A stretch of 7,478 bases of DNA from assembly GCA_903820565.1 (NCBI GenBank), contig CAIJHZ010000049.1, positions 1-7,478 of the forward strand, in the 5' to 3' direction. The notes beneath the pieces were generated by a model that was not told the origin of the DNA, did not search any database, and was given only the letters and a program-made list of their open reading frames with translations. Made by a program: the position numbers and the translations under genes. Shown one piece after another: positions 1 to 4,475 of the stretch (positions within the stretch are counted from its first letter, which is position 1; every line of letters starts with the position of its first letter). The DNA is from an uncultured Actinomycetes bacterium (lineage in GTDB: Bacteria; Actinomycetota; Actinomycetes; Nanopelagicales; Nanopelagicaceae).

Positions 1-1
1 A

Positions 2-196
2 AATAATATTAGTCATGGCAGCAGTGGTGGGCCATTGGTCGACAACGAAGGTTTTGTTGTCGGTATGACCTCGTGGGGATATACAGAGGAGCAGTACAAC
101 GGTGCGAAATCACTAGATGCTTTTTGCGCCAAGATCCTCAAGTGCAAATATGAGATTGACGGCGTGAAGACCTGGTGGGAATACTCGAACAGCTAA
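2..196 (+). CDS. Trypsin-like serine protease, C-terminal fragment (5' truncated)
   Basis: This reading frame is open from the first bases of the window to a TAA at 194-196 and gives 64 residues of the C-terminal end of a larger protein. Residues 6-12 read GSSGGPL, the GxSGGP signature around the nucleophile of chymotrypsin-fold (S1 family) serine proteases; the nucleophile would be Ser8 of the fragment. The following stretch (VDNEGFVVGMTSWG) matches the two beta strands that normally follow the active-site serine and help form the substrate pocket. The His and Asp of the catalytic triad would lie upstream of the window, as would any signal peptide. Two cysteines near the end (CAKILKC) could form a disulfide, which fits an exported enzyme. 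The downstream lipoprotein gene starts 11 bases after this stop, so the two are probably co-transcribed. The family call is fairly safe; substrate and localisation are unknown. Confidence 0.8.
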   Translation, partial: NNISHGSSGGPLVDNEGFVVGMTSWGYTEEQYNGAKSLDAFCAKILKCKYEIDGVKTWWEYSNS

Positions 197-197
197 T

Positions 198-202
198 AGG
201 AG
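198..202 (+). promoter_or_regulatory. Ribosome binding site of the lipoprotein gene
   Basis: AGGAG lies 5 bases before the ATG at 208 and just after the TAA of the protease gene. It fixes the lipoprotein start at 208 rather than the in-frame GTG at 175, and it suggests tightly linked translation of the two genes. Confidence 0.75.
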
Positions 203-207
203 ACACA

Positions 208-984
208 ATGAAATCAATGCTTAAGCGAAATAGGTACTTTGTTCTGGCTCTCGCATCTCTGTTTATTCTGACTAGCTGTGGCCAAGAAACATCAAGCCAA
301 TCAGATGAGCCTCTGAACTGGGAGACCCCAGCGGCTTTTGATTTCAAAGCGCTCAGTGTGTTGATACCAAGTGAGAGCATCTTGGCGGGTTATTCACAAT
401 TCTCGCGATTCTCATCAAGTGAACTAAAAATAGAACCTGTCTCTGGACTCACCGATACAAATGATGGCTCGCTCACAACTTCTCCCGCAACTTGCCGCGA
501 ATCTGATGCATTTTTTACTCAACGTACTTTTGCTAAATCAGGGGTTTCAAACGCTTCGAATAACATGCTCGGAGGATTGAGTTGGTACTGGGCGAATGAT
601 GATCCAAAGGACTACTCAAAATTGACATTGACAATTGTTGGTGACAGCAATGTTAGCGAAGCATTTCTTCTCAATGACATTGCTACTGAATTGAAGTCTT
701 GCGGAACTGTGACAAATAAGACTTCAGATTTAACATGGAGCACTACGCAAACAATTACCCAACCTTCGACAAGTAGCCTGCGCCTTGATTATGAAATGAC
801 CTTTTCTGGGAATGTCTTTGGCCGCAAGGCTCTAGTGATTGCACGCCAAGTAGGCAGAAATGTAATCTACGTTTCCTACACACGTGATGGCGAAGGCGCG
901 CCTAATGAGTATCCGATCTCTAGCGAAATAGAAGCCCAGATGAACCTTCTACTAGATGACATAACTTTGAAACTCAATTCGTAA
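208..984 (+). CDS. Secreted lipoprotein of unknown function
   Basis: This 258-residue protein has a classic lipoprotein signal: positive N-terminus (KRNR), hydrophobic core at about residues 10-20, and a lipobox LTSC ending at Cys24, so the mature protein should be lipid-anchored on the outer face of the membrane. The ATG at 208 is chosen because AGGAG (198-202) lies 5 bases upstream and because it puts the signal peptide at the very N-terminus. An in-frame GTG at 175 lies inside the protease gene and is unlikely. The mature part starts with a Ser/Gln-rich tether (about 25-40). It then has a globular domain with only two cysteines, Cys96 and Cys165, which could form a disulfide. Spacing and strand pattern loosely recall PknH-like extracellular sensor domains of actinobacterial lipoproteins, but this is an impression. 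It probably shares an operon with the preceding protease and could be its partner, inhibitor or substrate; nothing here decides that. Confidence 0.85.
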   Translation: MKSMLKRNRYFVLALASLFILTSCGQETSSQSDEPLNWETPAAFDFKALSVLIPSESILAGYSQFSRFSSSELKIEPVSGLTDTNDGSLTTSPATCRESDAFFTQRTFAKSGVSNASNNMLGGLSWYWANDDPKDYSKLTLTIVGDSNVSEAFLLNDIATELKSCGTVTNKTSDLTWSTTQTITQPSTSSLRLDYEMTFSGNVFGRKALVIARQVGRNVIYVSYTRDGEGAPNEYPISSEIEAQMNLLLDDITLKLNS

Positions 985-994
985 CTTTTATTGC

Positions 995-2215
995 TTAGCT
1001 ACGGCCAAGCTGTAATGCGATTGCCTTGGCCATGATTGGCATCGCCTTATCAAATGAAATGCCATAGACCTTCTCAAAGGCTGTTTTGAAGTCCACCCCG
1101 GTACTCACGATCTTCCACATCTCCATTGTTGAATCTGGTCCCTTAATAGCAGTGAGAATCTCAACGAACATCGCGCCAATGCTGTATTGACTCCAGCGTT
1201 CATAACTCTTTTGCCAAGTTTCTGGAGCATTGAAAACAAAATAATTTTCTAGATACTGTGAATTCAGTGCTTGATTTATATACAAATCACTTGAAGTATC
1301 TTTTCTAAACTTCATGTAATTGGTAAAGGAGTCGTAGAAAACAGCTGCATGTTGCGTGAAGTGAGCTTGGCCTTCCCAATACCAGGTTGGAGGCCAAGGA
1401 TCATAAAGAAATTCCTGTGCAGGACGGCCCTTCTTTATATTCATTTGTTGAAGCGTATGTGTGAACTCGTGAGCCTCAACTGTTCCATTTAGATGGTCAG
1501 GAGTTTGGAGTCCTACTGCCAGCACGATGAGATACCTATTACTACCGTTATAAAAGGAGCCGCCGCCCCAACAGGTTTCTTTCGTGCGGCATGCAACATC
1601 TGTAACCCATCTACTTCCCGAATTAGGAAGGATGCTTTCCATTTGATTGACAGCCCATTCTCGATCTTCATAATTAAACGCCAAATAGTAAATTTCTGTG
1701 GGTTCGACGTATCCGGCATACATTCTGGTTACGAGATCAATTGGAATTAGAGGTTCTTTGTTTGTGAGTTGAGAGTTTGGCCCCATAATCATTTTTAATG
1801 TGATGTCGGTTCTCTTGGAGGCAAGTATCTTTTCGCGACTCTTGCTCCACGCGGCATATGCAATACCTTGATAATTCTCAACTAGATCATCAAAGGAGGT
1901 TGGGGCTTTTGGAGTTGGTGATGCCGATGGCGTAGGTGTTGGAGTTGGTGTCGCAGTTGGTGTCGCAGTTGGTGTCGCAGTTGGTGTCGCAGATGGTGTC
2001 GCAGTTGCAACAGGCAGCGGCTTCTTAACAACTACGCCTTTGCTCCAGACCAACTTGATACCCGACTTAACACATGTGTACTTAAATCCGCCAGATGTGC
2101 TTGTTTGACCTAGCTTTGTGCACTTAGTGCCTGGCTTTACCGCTGCAATTGCAATCGGTTGAAGCAATACCAGAGCCAGAGTTACGGTGAGTAACACGAC
2201 TAATCTCTTGCGCAT
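995..2215 (-). CDS. Secreted HExxH (gluzincin-like) metallopeptidase-type protein with Thr/Pro repeat linker
   Basis: This 406-residue protein has a Sec signal peptide (residues 1 to about 25: MRKR, a long hydrophobic run, then an AIA-A type cleavage site). Next comes a small module (about 26-62) with two cysteines, Cys32 and Cys48, in a KPGTKCTKLGQ...YTCVKSG...LVWSKG pattern; from memory such modules recur at the N-termini of secreted proteins in freshwater Actinobacteria. Residues about 69-106 are a flexible Ala/Thr/Pro linker built largely of ATPT units. The C-terminal part carries HEFTH at 249-253, the HExxH zinc motif, and WEGQAHF at 280-286, where Glu281 fits the third zinc ligand of gluzincins (the EGxAxY-like element). 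Cys209 and Cys215 lie before the active site. I infer an extracellular zinc peptidase, possibly acting on peptidoglycan or proteins. It converges with the lipoprotein gene, with 10 bases between the stops. Close GAG before the ATG is only a weak ribosome site. Confidence 0.8.
   Translation of the reverse strand: MRKRLVVLLTVTLALVLLQPIAIAAVKPGTKCTKLGQTSTSGGFKYTCVKSGIKLVWSKGVVVKKPLPVATATPSATPTATPTATPTATPTPTPTPSASPTPKAPTSFDDLVENYQGIAYAAWSKSREKILASKRTDITLKMIMGPNSQLTNKEPLIPIDLVTRMYAGYVEPTEIYYLAFNYEDREWAVNQMESILPNSGSRWVTDVACRTKETCWGGGSFYNGSNRYLIVLAVGLQTPDHLNGTVEAHEFTHTLQQMNIKKGRPAQEFLYDPWPPTWYWEGQAHFTQHAAVFYDSFTNYMKFRKDTSSDLYINQALNSQYLENYFVFNAPETWQKSYERWSQYSIGAMFVEILTAIKGPDSTMEMWKIVSTGVDFKTAFEKVYGISFDKAMPIMAKAIALQLGRS
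1932..2003 (-). repeat. 12-bp tandem repeats encoding the ATPT linker
   Basis: Four perfect tandem copies of GTTGGTGTCGCA (plus-strand reading) occupy 1944-1991. A one-base variant (GATGGTGTCGCA) follows at 1992-2003 and a diverged unit (GTAGGTGTTGGA) precedes at 1932-1943. Read on the minus strand each unit encodes Ala-Thr-Pro-Thr. The unit length is a multiple of three, so copy-number change by slippage would lengthen or shorten the linker without breaking the frame. Confidence 0.9.
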
Positions 2216-2250
2216 GTTCTCATTATGGTCTCAACAAGTAGAGATACCTA

Positions 2251-2264
2251 TGACCAAATGGTCA
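2251..2264. promoter_or_regulatory. Inverted repeat, possible operator before the metallopeptidase gene
   Basis: TGACCA-AA-TGGTCA is a 6-2-6 inverted repeat centred about 42 bases upstream of the start at 2215. It is directly followed by a second, perfect 10-bp palindrome, AAACGCGTTT (2265-2274). The right arm overlaps a possible minus-strand -35 element, TTGACC (2260-2265). A 17-base spacer leads to TCTACT (2237-2242), a weak -10 candidate. The symmetry is seen directly; the promoter and operator roles are inference. Confidence 0.35.
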
Positions 2265-2294
2265 AAACGCGTTTAGATGCGTAGACAAACAGCT

Positions 2295-3356
2295 TTAAGC
2301 GTTGAGTGTGTTGAGCTTTTCCTGCACAGCTGGGTAATCAGAGTCATCAACCAAAATCTTTTCCAGGTCTTTTATGGCCAACGCCTTCTTGCCTAAACGA
2401 GAATAAGTCTCGGCACGTTCAAAGAGTGCACGGTGGAGCATGACTTCGGAACGTTTCTTTGATGCCAAGGAACGCTTGAAGCACTCAAGTGCTCCATCAT
2501 TCATTCCCTTTTCACGGAAAGCAACCCCACGCAGGATCAACATCATTGCCGTTGCATCATCCTCGTTTTCGATATCTTCAGTTGTTTCAATCGCACCGTC
2601 ATAATCCTTTTTGCCTATTTCAATATCAGCGATAGAAATCGCAACAAGTTGATCAGGTTGCATTTCATGCAAGATTGCAAAGGCTTCGTCAAATTTACCC
2701 ATCTGTTGCAATAATTCAACATAGATGTGGCCAAGTGTTTGCTCGTTATAGACACTTGAAGTAGATATGCCGCTAGTTATTTGGACCTGCGGAGTAATTC
2801 CAACCAAGTATTTCAGTACGTATTTATCCACAAAAACGGTGTTCCGATTACTCCATAACTCAGAACCCCATTGCTGGCTAGTTGCATCATCTACTGAGCT
2901 ACCTTTGACACAATATAAAAACTTGAGCAGGTCCAGACTGTATTTAAGAGTTGGGTGCTCTTCCTGCAAAGCCTTTGCCTTTTCAATTGCTTGATCAGGC
3001 GTATCAGTCTCATCCCATTTAAATACATCTTTCAGATATTCATAGAGGGCTCGATCTGCCTTCTTTGCAAAAAGTCCCGGCTGCATACTGGTCGGCGGGC
3101 TGTAAGGAATGAACTTTTCTTCCGCACCTGTAGCTGACTGCTGGGATGCTGCTCGGCTCTTTCTCTTTCCGCTGCTTAACGTTTCAACGTTATACAAACC
3201 TGTTCCAGGTAGTCCGGTGGAAACAGTTCGGCGGCCCTTTGAGTTAATGGTGTAACGGGCGCCAGGAACACCAAAGGACATTCCTACGGAGTCTTTATTG
3301 AAATTTAGACGGACGCCTGGCATTAATTTCATTGATCGACGAAAGCGAAGGCTCAT
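2295..3356 (-). CDS. DUF4236 domain protein with C-terminal TPR repeats
   Basis: This 353-residue protein opens with a DUF4236 domain (about residues 1-56), a small Gly- and Arg-rich beta module recognised by FRRSMKLMPGVRLNF near the start and by RRTVSTGLPGTGLYN at 42-56. A basic, Ser/Gln-rich stretch (60-80) links it to a helical region. The C-terminal half has TPR-like helix pairs at about 208-235, 238-262, 273-302 and 306-340, with typical spacing of small and aromatic residues, for example GKFDEAFAILHEM and LGKKALAIKDLEKIL. There is no signal peptide or clear membrane segment, so it is probably cytoplasmic. The biochemical role of DUF4236 is unknown; TPRs suggest a protein-protein scaffold. 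The start at 3356 is supported by the family's usual N-terminus. No Shine-Dalgarno is visible there, and a -10-like box 6 bases upstream suggests a leaderless mRNA. It appears to be transcribed alone: a terminator lies just upstream of its promoter. Confidence 0.85.
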   Translation of the reverse strand: MSLRFRRSMKLMPGVRLNFNKDSVGMSFGVPGARYTINSKGRRTVSTGLPGTGLYNVETLSSGKRKSRAASQQSATGAEEKFIPYSPPTSMQPGLFAKKADRALYEYLKDVFKWDETDTPDQAIEKAKALQEEHPTLKYSLDLLKFLYCVKGSSVDDATSQQWGSELWSNRNTVFVDKYVLKYLVGITPQVQITSGISTSSVYNEQTLGHIYVELLQQMGKFDEAFAILHEMQPDQLVAISIADIEIGKKDYDGAIETTEDIENEDDATAMMLILRGVAFREKGMNDGALECFKRSLASKKRSEVMLHRALFERAETYSRLGKKALAIKDLEKILVDDSDYPAVQEKLNTLNA

Positions 3357-3362
3357 GCAATT

Positions 3363-3368
3363 AGTTTA
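3363..3368 (-). promoter_or_regulatory. -10-like box for leaderless transcription of the DUF4236 gene
   Basis: On the minus strand TAAACT lies 6 bases before the ATG at 3356, which would put the transcription start at or next to the start codon. No ribosome binding site is present between box and ATG. The same spacing is seen before the acyl-CoA dehydrogenase gene at 4476. No convincing -35 element was found. Confidence 0.45.
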
Positions 3369-3383
3369 CGCAGAGTGACTGAC

Positions 3384-3416
3384 AAAAAAGTAGCCCCGCG
3401 CGACGAACTGCGGGGC
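3384..3416 (-). terminator. Rho-independent terminator after the tRNA-like gene
   Basis: A 7-bp GC-only stem, GCCCCGC (3393-3399) with GCGGGGC (3410-3416), encloses a 10-base loop. On the minus strand it is followed by TAC and then six T residues (complement of 3384-3389). It is placed to end transcription of the minus-strand tRNA-like gene before the DUF4236 promoter. Confidence 0.8.
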
Positions 3417-3429
3417 CACTTGATGTGTG

Positions 3430-3503
3430 TGCCACTGGCGGGATTTGAACCCGCTACCTGCAACATAGTCAGTGTGCCGCTCTATCCAATGAGCTACAGC
3501 GGC
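3430..3503 (-). tRNA. tRNA-like gene, nominal anticodon GAC (Val), isotype uncertain, possibly a pseudo-tRNA
   Basis: Read on the minus strand this 74-base segment folds as a tRNA. It has an acceptor stem GCCGCTG/CAGTGGC (one G-T pair), TA at positions 8-9, a D arm GCTC-ATTGGATA-GAGC, a perfect T arm GCGGG-TTCAAAT-CCCGC, and discriminator A. The 3' CCA is not encoded. The anticodon arm (complement of 3461-3477) is irregular: in the standard register the stem GCACA faces TGTTG with only three pairs. With one bulged T it becomes GCACA/TG(T)TGC with five pairs. The 7-base loop CTGACTA then gives anticodon GAC (complement of 3468-3470), but position 37 is T, where nearly all tRNAs have a purine. 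The D loop resembles that of many tRNA-Arg genes. A tRNA-type origin is clear; isotype and function are not. A terminator follows it. I could not identify its promoter. Confidence 0.65.
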
Positions 3504-3585
3504 ACGCAGAAGTGAAGTTATGGGGTTTCAATCTCTATTAGCGAAATAGCTACTTACTTGTGGATAAAGGAGTTATAGTTCGGAT

Positions 3586-3622
3586 ACGTAGTCAGTGTGC
3601 TCATCAAAATGAGTTACATGGC
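3586..3622 (-). pseudogene. Degenerate 5'-half copy of the adjacent tRNA-like gene
   Basis: This stretch repeats the 5' half of the tRNA-like gene about 120 bases upstream of it in the direction of transcription. The 12 bases TAGTCAGTGTGC are identical (3589-3600 and 3466-3477, plus strand), and ATGAG(C/T)TACA matches 9 of 10 bases (3609-3618 and 3489-3498), with small deletions between. In tRNA terms it keeps part of the acceptor 5' strand, a weakened D arm (CTC/GAG, with the loop GG lost) and the 5' side and loop of the anticodon arm. No variable region, T arm or 3' acceptor strand follows. It cannot be a working tRNA and is best read as a decayed partial duplication or recombination scar. 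Confidence 0.5.
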
Positions 3623-3657
3623 AAAAGCCCCGCAGAATAACTTCCGCGGGGCTTTTG
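3622..3657. terminator. Bidirectional rho-independent terminator after the SDR gene
   Basis: A perfect 12-bp inverted repeat, CAAAAGCCCCGC (3622-3633) with GCGGGGCTTTTG (3646-3657), has a 12-base loop. The stem ends in four A on one side and four T on the other, so it can work in both directions. Its main job is probably to end the minus-strand SDR transcript, whose stop codon is at 3671. It shares the core GCCCCGC with the terminator at 3393-3416. Confidence 0.85.
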
Positions 3658-3670
3658 TATTTCTTAATAC

Positions 3671-4432
3671 TTAAGGCATGACCAATCCACCATCAACTGG
3701 CACGGTAATTCCTGTTACATAACTAGAAGCATCGCTGACTAACCAAATAAGCGTTGCTGCTAACTCTTCTGGATCTCCCAGACGACCTGCGGGTGCAAAC
3801 ATTTTAATCATGTTGACCATATCTGCAGGCAGCTCATCACTCATCTCAGATGGAAAAAATCCTGGTGCGAGCGCATTGACTCGAATGTTTTTGCGTCCAG
3901 TCCACTGTGCTGCTAAATCTCTGGTTAAACCAATTAACCCTGCTTTACTTGAAGCATAAGCGGCTTGTGGCAATCCCTGAGGCTTTATTCCCAGAATGCT
4001 GGAGATATTAACTATCGCTCCCCCGTTTTTGTTAGCTTTTGCAAATGCTTGTGACATCCAATAAGCGCCAAACAAATTGACATCAAGGACAGATCTAAAT
4101 TGTTCTGGAGTTTCATGTGTTGCAGGTACCGCGGTTCCTACCCCTGCGTTGTTTACCAAAATATCTACGCGACCAAACTCTTTCATGGCATGTGCAATAA
4201 GCGCATCGCACTGTTCTGGTTGCGTTACATCCGTTTGCAGCGACGCGAATTTCCTGCCAGCTGCTGTAACTAATGCGCCGGTATCTGCAAGGCGTTCAAC
4301 GCGGCGCGCTCCTAAGACAACATCTGCTCCTGCCTCGGCCAAGGCCTTGGCAAAAGCAACTCCAAGACCAGAGGATGCCCCAGTGACCACTGCGACCTTT
4401 CCATCTAAACGAAAGCGGTCAAGAACACTCAT
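3671..4432 (-). CDS. Short-chain dehydrogenase/reductase (classical SDR)
   Basis: This 253-residue protein is a full-length classical SDR. It has the cofactor motif TGASSGLG (17-24), the NNAG motif (94-97), Asn119 in DVNL, and the catalytic Ser145 (NISS), Tyr159 and Lys163 (YASSK). The end of beta strand 2 reads GARR (41-44), and such basic residues usually favour NADP(H). The PG following the active site and the C-terminal PVDGG are also typical. The family oxidises or reduces hydroxyl/keto groups; the substrate cannot be told from sequence, and it could be a 3-oxoacyl reductase or a hydroxy-acid dehydrogenase. The ATG at 4432 is preferred because GAGGAG (4440-4445 on the minus strand) lies 7 bases upstream; an in-frame TTG at 4447 overlaps this site. 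The gene is divergent from the acyl-CoA dehydrogenase operon, with 43 bases between start codons, suggesting shared control and related metabolism. Confidence 0.92.
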   Translation of the reverse strand: MSVLDRFRLDGKVAVVTGASSGLGVAFAKALAEAGADVVLGARRVERLADTGALVTAAGRKFASLQTDVTQPEQCDALIAHAMKEFGRVDILVNNAGVGTAVPATHETPEQFRSVLDVNLFGAYWMSQAFAKANKNGGAIVNISSILGIKPQGLPQAAYASSKAGLIGLTRDLAAQWTGRKNIRVNALAPGFFPSEMSDELPADMVNMIKMFAPAGRLGDPEELAATLIWLVSDASSYVTGITVPVDGGLVMP

Positions 4433-4439
4433 TGTCTCT

Positions 4440-4445
4440 CTCCTC
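4440..4445 (-). promoter_or_regulatory. Ribosome binding site deciding the SDR start
   Basis: GAGGAG on the minus strand lies 7 bases before the ATG at 4432. It rules against the upstream in-frame TTG at 4447, which would place the ribosome site inside the coding region. Confidence 0.8.
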
Positions 4446-4463
4446 AAATTGGATAACTGTGCG

Positions 4464-4469
4464 TAAGGT
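4464..4469 (+). promoter_or_regulatory. -10-like box for leaderless transcription of the acyl-CoA dehydrogenase operon
   Basis: TAAGGT lies 6 bases before the ATG at 4476 with no usable Shine-Dalgarno between (AAGG is only 1 base from the ATG). This mirrors TAAACT before the DUF4236 gene. Read on the other strand the same bases give TAACCT (complement of 4466-4471), a possible -10 for the divergent SDR gene, so the two promoters may overlap back to back. No clear -35 was found in either direction. Confidence 0.45.
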
Positions 4470-4475
4470 TAAGGC

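Noticed and set aside
175..207. Longer lipoprotein reading frame starting at an in-frame GTG
   Set aside because: It lies inside the protease coding region and would bury the signal peptide; the ATG at 208 has AGGAG at good distance.
1003..1031. 7-bp inverted repeat GGCCAAG/CTTGGCC considered as a terminator for the converging genes
   Set aside because: It lies within the 3' coding end of the metallopeptidase gene, has a 15-base loop, and has no T-run on either side.
1493..1750. Plus-strand and alternative-frame open frames inside the metallopeptidase gene
   Set aside because: They are shadows of a well-supported gene with signal peptide and zinc motif and show no recognisable domain or ribosome site.
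1932..2003. Short regular repeats considered as a CRISPR array
   Set aside because: The units are directly adjacent 12-mers without spacers and encode a Thr/Pro linker in frame.
3505..3585. Search for a promoter of the tRNA-like gene (TATAAC on the minus strand at 3572-3577)
   Set aside because: A -10-like box is present, but there is no -35 at suitable spacing and the leader would be about 65 bases, so I do not call it.
4433..4447. TTG start adding five residues to the SDR
   Set aside because: The codons overlap the GAGGAG ribosome site, and the SDR family normally starts close to the DGKVAVVTG segment as given by the ATG at 4432.
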